Assembly: GCA_036186865.1 (NCBI GenBank)
Contig: AP025047.1
Coordinates: 195,820-259,819, forward strand
DNA length: 64,000 nt
Origin: Eustoma russellianum
Lineage: Eukaryota > Streptophyta > Magnoliopsida > Gentianales > Gentianaceae
Direction: 5' to 3'
In this document: in pieces, positions 1 to 20,032 of the stretch
How positions within the stretch are numbered: position 1 is the stretch's first letter
Layout: every line of letters starts with the position of its first letter
The notes under the pieces: model-generated
What the model was told of the DNA's origin: nothing
What the model saw: the letters and a program-made list of their open reading frames with translations, nothing else
Databases searched by the model: none
Translations under genes and position numbers: made by a program

Positions 1-3000
1 CAACAATATCCAACAAAAGTTATTCATAAGCAACATTAACAAGCAGCAATATCCAACAAAAGTCATTAATTTGACGCTCCACATACCTTTTATTTACGAA
101 ATGAAGGACGAGCAGCAGGAGGGATTATCGGTGGCCGCAACAAATTTCTTCGAGTTCCCAAATTCTGAAATTGTTGCATAATGTTTTTATTTGAAATGGT
201 TCCAAAAACTTCCTTCTCGAAGTAACACAGTAAACAGTCCGATAGTAAGTCGTCTCCCAATCGGTTGCGCAGATCAGTCTTTATTATATTCATCGCAGAA
301 AAACTTCTTTCCACACTCGCTGTTCCGACAGGTAAGATCAGTGCTAACTCGATGAGCCGATATACTAAAGGAAAGTAATTGTGATAATTCAACTCCACCA
401 TCTTCTTTGCAAGAACTCCAAGATTAGAAATATGAGAGAATACTTCATTTGATTTCATATCACCAATGTAACTTTTAAGTTCATGCTTGAGCTCAATTCG
501 ATTTATGGTAGTGAAATCGTCTGGATATAACTCAGCAAGGTGTAGCAATTGACTATGATCAAAATTTGCAAAAGAATTGGAAGGATCAAGGCACATCACA
601 CATCTAAGTAAATCTGTGCTGGCTTCGGTGAAATATGTATCCATTTCCGTAGCAATGATGTCAATTACCTAAGATTTTATATGAAAAAAAAATCAAGATA
701 TAGACAAATCAATGATCAATAGTGTACGTATCAATTACAATGAATAGAAATTAAGTACCTTTATGAAAATTTCTGCGCGAAAATGATGAAAATATGTCGT
801 CGATTCTCCATCATTGAGCTTTTTTCTAGAACGACCTTTAACAATATCATCCATGTTAGGCACATCAACTTGATGTTCTTCACAAAACTCAACAACTTCT
901 TTCAACAAAGAATCCCAACCACTTTGCCTATATTCTTGTAATTCATTTTTTGTCACATTGATCATATTAAGAGCGCAGCCTATGTGTTGGTCTCTTATTT
1001 GTAAAATCTTTGAAAGAGTGTTTGTCATTCCCAAAATTTGCAACATAAACTTTCCGATAAATACAAACTCAAAAGAGTCCATCTTATCAACTAATCCCGA
1101 TGCTGTATTTCTGATTTTTATATTCTCACCATCTCTGTACAACCAGAATAGTACTTCTCCAATTGGATTCCACATTTCAAAAAGTCGGAGCAATGTTCTG
1201 TAGTGAGAACCCCAACGTGTGTCACCTGGTCGGGCTAAGCTTCTTTCTTGATTTTTACCCCTTCCAGTCGAAATCTCACCCATTTCTAATTTTCTTAGAA
1301 CTTCGTCGTTGTGTAACAGACGAAGGGAACCCTTTCTTTTGCATGAAGCCCCCACAGTATTAACAATCATCGATAGAATCTCAAAGAAATTATTCACATT
1401 TTCTCTTTCTTGAGCAACAGACACAACAACTAACTGAAGTTGATGGGCAAAACAATGAACATAATGATCATTCTGATTTTCATTGAGAATGAGTGCTTTC
1501 AATCCATTAAATTTACCTCGCGTATTTGAAGCCCCATCATAACCTTGTCCTCTCAGTTTTGCAAGTGATAATCCATTCTTTGCAAAAAAATCATCAAGAG
1601 CGCTTTTTAGACACCTTGCCGAGGTTTTAGTAACATGTACCAATCCAAGAAAACGTTCCATAATCTCTCCTTTGTCATTTACAAATCGTAAAACAATAGA
1701 CATTTGTTCTTTCACTGAACAATCACGGGCCTCATCAATCAGAAGAGCAAAGCGTTTGTCTCCGATCTCATCCAATATGACTTTTCTTGTTTCCTTTGCA
1801 CAACATTCTATAATTTCTCTTTGGATCCTCGGAGATGTCAATTGATTATTTTTGGGAGCATTTTTCTGCATAACCTTTCCTACTTTAGGATTGTGCTCGC
1901 AAAACCAACTAACGAGCTCTAAAAAATGACCTCGATGGATTGATTCTGAAGTCTCATCATGCCCCCTAAAAGGCAAACCTTCCATTAAAAGGTATCGCGC
2001 AACACTTACAACCGTAGTCAATCTAATGCGATAATCATCTTCCATATCAACACTTCTATTTGACAGAACATAATCCACATTCTCTCTTTGATTGCAGTAT
2101 TGCTCAACTTTAATTCTACAATAATGGTGCGGGCTAGTAGGACCTCGTTCATGAGCAATTAAGGCTTCTTTACCATCTTTCCAATTGCAAAATCCAATTT
2201 CCGTAAAAACATTTCCACCACTTTTATTGTTATTTGTAAATAAATAACAATATAAACAATAAGCTTTATCTCGAGAGACACTATATTCCAACCATTTGTA
2301 ACTCTTAAACCAATCACTTTGAAACCTTCTCTTAGCTTTTCCAAACATTGTCTGTGGAAATACATGTCCAAGTGGTTGACAAGGGCCTTTAGCTAGGTAC
2401 CTCCTCCTCAACGAATCTTTAATTTCATTAGGGTAACTATTTAACGGTTTTCGCAAACCCGGATCACCAATTACATCATCATCTGAAATTGAACATTCTT
2501 TTTCAACAGTTTTTTCTTTCCTCGCCTTTGGACTTGAAGGTTCTGAATTTCTTGGATGTTTAATGACAAACTTGTCCATAATGTGTAGGCTGAAATAGTC
2601 AAATTCCTAAAATGACAAAAAACAAATTAATAAGGAACAGAAAACGAGAGATTGTTTCATAGTGTCTTTGTTCTTGACAGACTTACAGTGCAGAAAACGA
2701 ATGAGTCAATGTTTTATTACAGCAGCCGATTGCAACATTTCCGTATGCATTGATCTTTTTTCTGTAACCTTTAAATGTTTAGTAAATGTCCATTCAAATC
2801 AATCACGTAACGACAGCTAATCACTACAAACATTCTTTAATAAAAAAAAGTTGAAGATAGAACTTCCAAGGCAGCAAACAATAGCAGCACACACCAGCAC
2901 ACAGGAGAACTACAAGAAAATTTTAGCAGTCAATTGACCAATTAATGGTGTATTAGGAATAATGACTAAAATAATTAACTTTCTTATGTTATGTTCGAGT

Positions 3001-4144
3001 AAACTATCACAATTTTTTGGAAAGGACTGAAGATATAATATCCCTTCAAACAGTAACCTTTTTAAGGATTATCATCCCCTTTAGCATGAGTTTACTCTTA
3101 AGAACTATCTAAGGTACTTCAAATGATAACAATACAGAAAATAACAAACCATCCTACTAAAATTACCCACAAAAAGAATAAGTTCTTAATACAAACAAGA
3201 AAAAGGGCTTCTAAATGAATCAAATATATTTGGGAAGGGAAAATCTTCCGTGTAAATTAGAAAGGTGTAAGAGCTTACCCAGATAGGCGACTATACGTTA
3301 CAATGGCAGCCCAAAATCAGAACTTCTGTTGGAAATTCTTCAAAACCTAGTTCAAGTTCTTCAAAAGCTCAAACCTTTAACCCACTTGTGTCTCTGCTAT
3401 TATTTGTAACTAAAAGGAGAAAATACAAGTTATGGGACAGAAGAAAGTCTAACTTTTAACTCTTCTAGCTTTCTACCTCCCTCTGCTTTTAAACTAACAT
3501 GCAACAAAAAAATGTAGAAATCAAAAGAGTTCAAGAATTGAACCTGAAAGGCCCAGTGGCGAAATCGCTCCAGCCTCCTGTGAAAAAAAATCAAAATTTC
3601 GATTAGGATTCAGGCATTTAGGCTGGATGGCGCAAAAGGGCATTTGATTATTTCAATTCCCAACCCACGCCAAAAGGGGAAAAAGGAAAAAGGCAAATCC
3701 TTGGTTCTAATTGAAAATAAAATAAAATCAAACACACACTAGAGAACTTAAAAAAATTGAAAGGAAAAAAACAGTTTATTTTTTTAATCGTAAACGGGCA
3801 AGGGCACAAGTAGCATAATAAGTTTATTTTTTTAATCATGAAAATAATAAGGTAAAAGGTGTAATATTTATTGTTTTTTTATTTTAAAAAATCAATTTGT
3901 TTTTTATACAATATATTTTTTAGTTAGTTAAAAAAATACAAATGTGTATATCTACCAATCAAAATTTTTCCCCTAATTCCTAGTAACACATATATCACAT
4001 ATCATGAGATAGTTTTGGGATTAAAAAACAGATACCTTAAATTTAGATAATCAAAAATACAACTGCATCTACCTACTACCTAAATTTTTCTCTGAGTTGG
4101 GGGGCAGCTGCCCCCCGTGCCCCCCCCCCCTCTGAACGCCGCTG
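1..4144 (-). mobile_element. hAT-superfamily DNA transposon, autonomous type, left end outside window
   Basis: The transposase gene at 90-2579 sits in an element whose right terminus I place at 4144. There the plus strand ends ...GAACGCCGCTG, so the inverted strand starts CAGCGGCG, a hAT-like terminus. Just inside lie a C-run (about 4121-4130) and a perfect 18-bp palindrome at 4099-4116 (GGGGGGCAGCTGCCCCCC), the kind of GC-rich subterminal hairpin I associate with plant members of this transposon group. The stretch 2580-4144 has no gene; it would hold the 5' leader, and an acceptor-like TTTTAG lies just upstream of the start codon near 2608. The other end is not in the window, so the target duplication cannot be checked. 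A 17-bp direct repeat (4-20 and 47-63) lies beyond the transposase stop. Confidence 0.7.
90..2579 (-). CDS. hAT-like transposase (zinc-finger MYM-type protein 1-like), two exons
   Basis: Exon 1 is 2579-759 and exon 2 is 668-90, joined across a 90-bp GT-AG intron (758-669) in phase 0. This gives about 799 residues with no internal stop. An N-terminal basic/acidic leader is followed by a TTF-type zinc-finger region around residues 85-165 (DWFKSYKWLEYS, AYCLYCYLF), a DUF4371-like RNase H-fold core (LLIDEARDCS, GQGYDGASN, CFAHQLQLVV), the DTRWGSHYR block, and in exon 2 the hAT C-terminal dimerisation motif (PVGTASVERSFSAMN, NRLGDDLL). These are family hallmarks of plant ZMYM1-like hAT transposases, which cut and paste DNA in the nucleus. 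The intact frame suggests recent insertion or selection. The start is the first ATG of the long frame and lies just downstream of a likely leader intron. A domesticated host gene is the alternative, but the hAT terminus at 4144 argues for a transposon. Confidence 0.88.
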
Positions 4145-7100
4145 GTTGACTCTCCCTCAATGCAGCGATACAATTTATGGACACACTTTTCTTTGTTTCC
4201 ATGAAGTAATATTGTGGTTGATGCTTTACACATATCACAAAACATATTACGCTTTCAGAAGTTGGAGTAATATATGAAACGGCATTGATGCCATCTTCCC
4301 CTAAATGTTAATAGAATCTGTTACAAACACTTACAGCTCTATGGAAACCCCTAAACTCCAGCTCTCCTGGATCTAGCTAGTGAATATAAATCCAGCCAAA
4401 AAATAAAATTAAATACTTTATCTCTTAACGATGGAATATATTCTTCTATTTCATTTTAATTATATGATTACTCAAGCTGGATGAATAATTTTATTCCGAA
4501 TCATTCACATGGGCATTATGCAGGCCATTTTAAACCATGATGGCTATAAACAACTGATGCCAAAAAGCCACATTTTGATTTGTCAGATTCTCGATATAGT
4601 CGTATCGCTCTATTACGCGGATGAGGCCTTTATTTTGTGGACAATGTTGATAAGATATAGTTTCTTCAAAAAGATTTGCAACTTATCATGCTGCCACAAA
4701 ATGGGGAAAATACAGATCACCTTGAATTTATTGTTCAACCACCTTATCATAACTGAACAACATTATTCACATAATTGACTGCTTGGGACGGAGATCTGAT
4801 GTTAAGTAGGTGTCTTTGTTCGGAGAAAAGAAAAAAAATATATATAATATTTTATTAAGAAGCCCACTTTCATCATGTTTCGAAATAAACCAAAAATATG
4901 CACGACTATTTTGAAATAGACGTGATTTTGACAACACAATCGTATGTCATTTTAAGTTTTAGTATATGATGGTTCTGTCAAAATCGCCGTGCACATAACG
5001 TAATTTTTTTAAAAAAAATTCAAGGATATATTATTGCTGGATAATGTTTACCAAATAAGTTTAGTAAGTGTTATTGAAACATTATTGTGCTCTTAAATTA
5101 CAGGAATTCACATCAACTTAAAAAAACCAAACCATCAAGGTTACTGATAATTGTGTTCAATCTTTTTTCTTAAAAAAATTCTTAAGAATATCACTATTTA
5201 ATATTATTTAAATATCAGATGCATATCATATTAGTATTTTTGAAATGATAGAAAGTAGATTTCATAATTCTAATCATATTTTGTATTCATATTTTTAACC
5301 ATACAAAAAAAGTTCAGAATAGTGACAATACTTGAAAATTTGATATAAGTTTAAAAGACTAAAATAAATAACTATTTAAAGTGTACGCATTCCTAATTTA
5401 TTGTATCAATATTTTCTTCTATTTCCCTGTCTTTGTTCCATTTGCTTGCCACCAGATAGACCTGTTACTTTGTCATTCTCTTCCTCCCCTTTTATTTACC
5501 TTGTTTTGAAACTGATAGAATCGGAAATATTTAGTTTAAGATAAATAATATATGTAAATGATGAATGATTGGCTCTTCCGGCTCCCTCTACATCCTGCTG
5601 CACTAAGTATAAATTACTTAGTATTGTTTAAAAAAAAACATACATATTGTATGTAGGACTACACATATACACTTTCCGGTATATGTGTTTTTAATAATGC
5701 TATATAGTTTCAAATTTGTGGAGACGAGATATGGACGGAGCAGAAGGAGAAGATCCGATCTTGAGAAGTCAACATATACATTATAAAATGTAATGTTTTA
5801 CTGATAAATTTGATTCACCATCAAAACTTGTGATGCAAATTGTTATTGTAGCATCTTAGAACTTGATATATAACTTGGGATGTCAGCAATTTAGAGCTTA
5901 TATTTGGTTGTTTAAACATGTGTAAGCCAAGTTGACTTTAGATACCCATTTTATTCACATACATCATGAGTTTTCTAATTCGCAAGAAGAATATTATAAT
6001 CTACTTTCCTTACACTAGTGAGCCTCCTTGTTAATTCAATGGACATTTCATTCTTGAGGATTCTTGGAGGTAGACTCAGTGTATAGCTTCTCTCCCAGGA
6101 TTTGAGTATCACGCCGTTACCATGGTGCCATTACTACTATCGGTATAGGATACCAACTTCTTACATTATATTTACTTGTCAAAAAACGAATCATCTAAGT
6201 AAAATGTAACCATAATGTTTTAATATATATATATATATATTTTAATGTGATACAAGGTGTTGCTGTTACAATAAGTCGTAAATAATTTTGTCGACTAATA
6301 TCTACTTTCATAATCAAAGCACAAAATGTTTTTCTATAATATTTCAAAATATCGTCAAATGTACGAATTTAATACGTCTTCCTTATAACTACTAGAGTTA
6401 TAAAGATTCATGGTTTATGTATAGTCAATTTTGGATTTTATTGAGGAAAATCGGTGCATAAGTGTTTGGACTATTTAACTCTGGAAGGTATTTGTTCAAA
6501 GAAAACTTTCATATTTGGAGGGCATCGTAAAATATATCTATCTTCTTTTACCATTTACACCTGGAAGAGGTGGAATATGGTGAGTGAAAAAGACCGTTGC
6601 CTCTTATATTAATAAAATATTAAGGGGTCCATTTCTGTTGACCTTCCATGAAAATTTGTTGTTGGGCATTATTTATGAGCTTATGTTTCCAATGGTCGGT
6701 ACCTATGCTATTCATTTAATTATTAATTCCTGAGGAAGGAGAGTTTGCAACATTTGTAGTTGTAAATGCATAAATATAAACGACATATTTTATGTGAGAT
6801 ATAGACATGGCTGATCCAAAAATGTACATATCAAAAACTTTCTAGCGACTTAGCAAAGTATTTCCTGGCTTGCATTGACGAAATCAATTTCGTTTGTTGT
6901 TTTCCCCTTTTTTACATTTTACTGGTCACTAATTCTTTTTTCGTTTAATTTTGTGAATAATAATTCATTTTCAGAGCTTTGGAATGATTGACATGAACAG
7001 CGCCGTCGCACGTTTATTGGAGAGAGGATATGATAAAAGGTGTTGATGTTTTACCAATGCCTAAAATAATATCATATGACATGATGTGTAGCTGAAATGA

Positions 7101-7389
7101 TCAAAGAGCACATTTTCAAACCCACACTTCAATTTCAATGACTAATTGATATATATTGGACAAGGCGAATTATCAAGATGTTTTGACAAAGAGTTTCGTG
7201 ATAATAATGTGTTGATTTGGTCCATCTATTATCTTTTAACAATGCCAATAAGGTATTGATTCACCCCATGTAATATGACTATTTTTCAGTACACTGAATT
7301 ATCAGATCACTCATTTATTTTCCATGTGTTAGGGATGAGATGAGAGGTAGCAACGATTAATCCCTTTTGCAGTCTTCATCAACGGGACC
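4145..7389. other. intergenic, AT-rich, no gene recognised
   Basis: Only short open frames occur and none resembles a known protein. There is a short (AT)n run near 6222-6241. I see no RNA gene or element with clear ends. Confidence 0.6.
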
Positions 7390-7483
7390 GGATCCTCTCA
7401 CCATAATATTCTCACCATTCTCTTCTGCTACCACGTGTCGTGCGATGGAAAAATAGATGAGAATATTATAAGTAAGAGGATCC
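7390..7483. mobile_element. short foldback element (MITE-like) with GGATCC ends
   Basis: About 94 bp are bounded by GGATCC. Imperfect inverted arms of about 24 bp start GGATCCTCTCACCATAATAT on the left and close with the complement on the right (GAGAATATTAT...GAGGATCC). The loop carries CCACGTGTCGTGCG, a G-box core also present in the foldback at 13321-13428. No protein is encoded. It lies about 870 bp upstream of the glutaredoxin start. Confidence 0.55.
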
Positions 7484-8225
7484 AAACTACTCATCAACAG
7501 AGGGGAGCGAAATAATAATTAAAACAGTAGAGAATGTGAATATGGTGGATGGACAGAGACATAAAGTATACCGGAGGAGGAACCAAGCCTCTCCTAAATA
7601 AAACAAAAAGAAAATCCAAAATGGAGTCTATTGGATAGTAAACGACGTTGGAATCGTGCGAGGTACAATTATCTGACATTTGGAAGTTAGAACGTCGGCT
7701 GTCAATAATAATACAAAGTTTGCCTGCATTTCTCACCTCTAATTTTCTAACACACTCTGGAGTTGAACGTTTCTGACCCTAGAAACTATCGTGGGTTGGG
7801 CCGGCCTTTATTTCTGTAGGGGACAATTGTAAAGATAGCAACTGCTGCAATGAAACATTCCCAGCTGTAGGATTGTGTTAAATTCATAATCAATTCATTT
7901 TCCCAGAAAAAAAACACACTAATTATCAGATTTAATAATTACAACTTCCCCGCTAGCATAACTACTGCAATATTACTAATGTCTTTAAACACAGTATAGT
8001 TTGCTGCCCTGCCATTTTTAAATCTTAACAAAGATATGAATATTAGCAGGTGTATGACAAAATCTAATAACACACACTTTTCTGTTTAGATTTCCACTAA
8101 AATCTCTACATGTCGAACAGTGGGCCCAATGGGTTGGGGTTCAAATTATTTATTTATTTTAAGAATCCCACTTTTAAAATGGCTACGTCCACTCCAAAGC
8201 CTTATCTGTCAGAGTATACTAAGTC

Positions 8226-8233
8226 TATATAAA
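8226..8233 (+). promoter_or_regulatory. TATA box of the glutaredoxin gene
   Basis: TATATAAA lies 123 bp upstream of the chosen ATG (8356). With initiation about 30 bp downstream this predicts a 5' leader of roughly 95 bp. Confidence 0.6.
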
Positions 8234-8355
8234 GCACGAAGCTGTGACCTCAGGTCTCAACTAATCGGAAAGCAAAGCTGCTGTCAGGATCGAGAATTAA
8301 GCAAGCAAACAGAACATTGCAGCAGCAGAAGAAGAAGAAGAAAGTAAAGAAGAAA

Positions 8356-11264
<2,909 letters not shown>

Positions 11265-11395
11265 ATTCATACCAAGAAGTATACAGTAGCTAGCATGAAT
11301 GTCCACCTGCAAGAAAGCCAAAAATATCAGATTCATACCAAGAAGTATACAGTAGCTAGCATGAATGTCCACCTGCACGAAAGCCAAAAATATCA
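11265..11395. repeat. 66-bp tandem duplication
   Basis: Two nearly identical units (11265-11330 and 11331-11395) differ by about one internal base. Each contains AAGAAGTATACAGTAGC and ATGAATGTCCACCTGC. The low divergence implies a recent duplication. Confidence 0.9.
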
Positions 11396-11539
11396 TACCC
11401 TGAAGTTGCTCGTAGCTGAATTGGACTCTTTGTGTCACAACGTAAATATACTTTCGATATTATCTTTAACGGCGGCCTAATGGCTTCCAAACCTGGGCTA
11501 CTCCACTCGAGCAATAGCACCGACTGTCACAGTCCGCCA

Positions 11540-11890
11540 ATACGTTCTTAGATGATCCGTTGTCATACCGTCGGCTCGTTGACCGTGTAGTTTATCTGTT
11601 GGTGACTCGTCCCGAGCTTTCCTATATTGTGCACACTCTAACTCAATTTATGCAGACTCCGCGTCTTGATCATTGTTCATGCGGTTTTGAAGGTTGTTCG
11701 TTTATCTCAAGGGTAATCACGGTCAGGGGATTCTCTTTCCATCCACCAGCGATTTTCATCTGACAACATATTGTGACTCTGATTGGACTAGCTACCCTAT
11801 CACGCGTCGGTCTCTCACCGCTCACTTTATTAAGCTCGGAGATGCCCATATCTCCTGGAAGACAAAACCACCTATAAAATGTGCTTCTTA
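11540..11890 (+). pseudogene. Ty1-copia polyprotein remnant (RNase H end)
   Basis: Translated pieces in two frames match the end of copia reverse transcriptase/RNase H: SYRRLVDRVVYLLVTRPEL, HTLTQFMQTPR, then after a frameshift GNHGQGILF, YCDSDWTSYPITRRS and ISWKTK. No LTRs or other domains are found nearby, so it is a truncated, frame-broken relic. Its last 29 bases (about 11865-11893) resemble the 3' end of the glutaredoxin coding region. Confidence 0.8.
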
Positions 11891-11894
11891 GGCA

Positions 11895-13320
11895 TGAATC
11901 TGGCAGCTACTCTATTTCTTAATGACTGTGTTTATATCATTTGATTTGATGATTAGATATCATCATCTAAGTATATTTACTATGTACAATTATACTGATA
12001 CACATATATGTGTACATTTTGTATGTATAGCTATTTTTGTGTTCTGCTCGGCATCTCTGTTTATTACTATTATATTTACTGCTTTGTCAATATCTGTTTA
12101 TTTCCTTACTAAATGCCTTCACATTGTCATTTCGGCTCGGCACTTCATTTTTTCAATATTTGTGTTCATTTTTTTTACTCACTATCTTCACCATGTTTCT
12201 TCGACTTGACACTTCACTTTACACTTCATTGCATCAACTCAACACTTCATTTATGCATACTATATTTCAATACCATCAACCTTTACCTGTTTACCTGTTT
12301 ATTTGACTCTGCAATAGGAATCTGAAATAGGACTCGGACAGTATAATGTTCCTTTTTTTTCTTCCGGGTGGCGGGGGATTGGGTGGGTGGGGGTTTCTCC
12401 ATATGTTCTCATCAATTATCCTAACAAATTTGTAGGTGACAAGCTTTTATCCCATATGGTTTTAAAACAAGATTATGACTAGCATGAATGATTTAGTGCA
12501 TGTATGGTTCCATGCTAGTCAAGCTAACAGTTGCAACGTAATTATAACCATGATGTAAATGGTATGATTTGCATAAAAGTGTGGTTGTTTTTATTTCATT
12601 TACATCATCTGAATAACGAAGTTTAGTATAAGTATAATATAAAATATTTAATGTTTATTTCACCCTTATTATAATGGTTTTCTAAATATAGTTTAATATA
12701 AAATAAGACGAACGTCGGTATATATTTTGGACGGTATCTGATTTTCAACCCATTCTTTTGAACAAAGACAATAATATTCTAATGAATAAAGTGCCCATTG
12801 TATTTTTGAATTTCGTCACATTTTGTAATCACCGTGATCTCAGTGTATATAACACCGTAATATGGTATCCTACATACCATGAATTTAATCTATAAATAAC
12901 TACGTTAACTAGTGATTAAGATATAGTTACTTGTAGGCTAAATTCCTCATAAAATGTTTTTTTTTTTGTTCGTATGGGCATATTCCAGAGAAAAACCTCA
13001 ATAAACTGTCAACAATTGACTAACTCATATGTAAATGTTCCTATCATACTTTCACTGCCGATTTTTCTTAGAACGAATTTGGATTCAAACTTTTTTTAAA
13101 TATCAATGCAGGAATGTCTTAACAGTTATAGACTACACATGGTTCTCGATTTAACAAACTCTACAACAAGAATCCCTCATTCTTATAGTGCAACATTTTT
13201 ACTTTTTTTTTTTTGTATAACCAATTTTTCGGTCATCTAATGTCAAATCAATGATAGATGGGTCAATTTTGGAGCTTCTGGCCGATAGAATGGGATGATA
13301 TCAACTCATCCAATTTTTTC
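11895..13320. other. intergenic, AT-rich, no gene recognised
   Basis: Low-complexity AT-rich sequence with only short frames. A pyrimidine-rich stretch occurs around 12030-12310. No element with definable ends. Confidence 0.5.
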
Positions 13321-13428
13321 GCGTCACCGTGCGACACGTGGCAGTAGGGGTGGGTGATGAGGCTAGATGAAGGTGACCTGCATCTAGCCTCATCACTCAT
13401 CCTGCTGACACGTGTCGTGCGGTGACGC
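13321..13428. mobile_element. foldback MITE-like hairpin carrying G-box cores
   Basis: Inverted arms of about 48 bp (13321-13368 and 13381-13428) start and end with GCGTCACC/GGTGACGC and meet at a loop of roughly 12 bp. Each arm contains CACGTG within GACACGTG and TGATGAGGCTAGATG. The flank holds a GGATCC (about 13457), as in the 7390 element. It lies about 280 bp upstream of the MDAR4 start, so its CACGTG cores could act as promoter sites. Confidence 0.65.
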
Positions 13429-13645
13429 ATGGGATGAAGTATTTGGGGTGAGGGGATCCTAACCCGATAGATATAGGACATTGGTGGCCTTATTGGTTCT
13501 TAATTCAAAAAATAATAATCACAATAACAATGCCTCTGTCTAAAAAAAATGTTTATATTACTCTTTCTGTCTGTTTCAAAATTGTGAAATAGAAAAAGAA
13601 TAGTGCTTAAATTATGATTCAAAGTTCCAATCAAATCGACCGTGC

Positions 13646-13652
13646 TATAAAA
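13646..13652 (+). promoter_or_regulatory. TATA box of MDAR4
   Basis: TATAAAA lies 58 bp upstream of the ATG at 13704, implying a short 5' leader. Confidence 0.6.
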
Positions 13653-13703
13653 CCACCAAATGCAGAAAAAACGGCAAAATAGATAAGGAAGCGGATAAAA
13701 TAA

Positions 13704-18355
<4,652 letters not shown>

Positions 18356-19493
18356 GTTATTTGAGGATGACACCATTTGTTGTACCCTTTTAAGCCTCTC
18401 TAGGACCGATTTGTGGCTTACACGATATACTGGTAAATGCTGATGTTATTCTTCCCTGAACAAAATAAATCTATGAAAAATGTTTCTGTCATAGTTTCCT
18501 TTTCAGGGTACCTCTGAAAATTGCAGCATTTCCCTTTTTTGGGGGAATATGTTGAAATGAACCTCAGCTACATGATTGTATCAAAATATATTTATACATG
18601 GTATGTACCTTTTCATTGGTTGCATTCGATACCTTGGATTTGTATAGTAAGGTTGAGAGTACCCAACAAGTATTTAATGTCTGGTCGGTAAATTCTACAT
18701 TTCAACTTGCATGCACATCTATTAGCTTCTATCGCAAAATGACCTCTCAGTGTTCCGATAGCAACTTTTTCAAAAAAATATGATTTCTTGTGTTAAGAGC
18801 GCCAACTGATTAAGAAAAACCGCGTACTAGTTTATACGGTCAAGGAGTCTTCTTATTGGCGTTTAAGCTTTTTTCCCCTTGTCCATGTATAAATGTATAA
18901 GTAAAGAGGATTGACATTTAACACGAGATTATTATTATAGTGTGAAATTGACAAAATGAATAACGTAGACTAACAAATGAAAAAAGTCTTTTATTTCTTG
19001 TCCATGCATTTCACATTACCACTTTCATACTACAAATTTATGATGAAAACACATTATACATAGATAAATGGAAGCAAAATTGTAATAGATTGCAAAGTTA
19101 AAATAATCCTACAGTCCTAAAAACATGGTTTGCATGTCTATCGTTCTTAAATGCTTATCAAAATTGTATAAATGGTCATAGACAATTTTTTCTGGGGACA
19201 GGAGTAGTTGATTTATAAGATTAATAACGTGTACAGGAAAACACAATTAGCAGAACAAATAAAAAAAAAGAATAGAAAGAAAAGATAGCGAAAGTTGCCA
19301 GTAACGCCCTCATTGTTCTGGCGGAGGGAAGAAGTGCCAACTTTAAAAATTCAACTTGATTTGCAACCTGAAAAAAGGGACTTGTCCTCTTCAGGCTGCA
19401 TTTTAGAGAAAGTTGTCTCTTTCTCCCTTCTGTCAGTATGCGGAAGGACAAAAAAAACCCATCAAAATTTAAAACTCCGAAACTAAAATAGGC
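18356..19493. other. convergent 3' region between MDAR4 and the Cys-rich gene
   Basis: It holds the MDAR4 3' end (AATAAA at 18464-18469) and AT-rich sequence with no recognisable gene. Confidence 0.55.
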
Positions 19494-19988
19494 CTAGTTG
19501 CTATTATTGGTACAAAAAGAAGGAACACTCCCAGTAAGTGAAACTCTCCCAAATTCCAAGTAACCATCCTCGTACAATTCCAGTATTACTTCTTCCTCCT
19601 CGAACCTCGTTGTCAAACTAAAATTCCTCTTCATAAATTCATCGTGGCCGTCGGAGAATTCAAATCCAATTGTTTGCCCTTCTACCCTTTTCTCTAAAGA
19701 AACTCCTTCCATTTTCATCTTCTCACGTTTTCTCTTCTGTCTCTTCTTCTTCTCGTGCTTCAAGATTCTCTTCCCAACTGTCCAGGGAACTTTGAATAAA
19801 ACAAAGGTTATTAAGTTCATCACTGCACAAGGACAGCAACAAAGGGCCACGCAGTCGGCTATGCAACCGGCCGCGAATGATTTGCAACACTTGCCTGAAC
19901 ATCTCGTTTCATCATGCCTATCATCCTCCGCCTCCCGGCGGCGCTGGTTTCTTTCAGTAGGAAACCTTCTTGAGGCCTCGTGGCTCAT
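19494..19988 (-). CDS. uncharacterised Cys-rich plant protein (CCCPC motif), 164 residues
   Basis: Single coding exon. An in-frame stop lies two codons before the ATG, which fixes the start. Residues 1-30 are charged and polar (RRFPTERNQRRREAEDD). A Cys/Ala segment follows at about 31-66 (CSGKCCKSFAAGCIADC, ALCCCPCAVMNLITFVLFK). It is hydrophobic enough for a membrane segment or an acylation site and runs into a KVPWTVGKRI block and a strongly basic stretch (KKKRQKRKREK). The acidic C-terminal third contains EEEEVILELYEDGYLEFG. I associate the CCCPC...KVP pattern with a plant-only family of unknown function; I do not assign a role. It converges with MDAR4. An acceptor-like ATTACAG at about 20034 just upstream suggests that the 5' leader is spliced. 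Confidence 0.7.
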   Translation of the reverse strand: MSHEASRRFPTERNQRRREAEDDRHDETRCSGKCCKSFAAGCIADCVALCCCPCAVMNLITFVLFKVPWTVGKRILKHEKKKRQKRKREKMKMEGVSLEKRVEGQTIGFEFSDGHDEFMKRNFSLTTRFEEEEVILELYEDGYLEFGRVSLTGSVPSFCTNNSN

Positions 19989-20032
19989 TTCTCATTTCTC
20001 AATTCTTTTCAGACAATCAGATCTTCAGTTAA

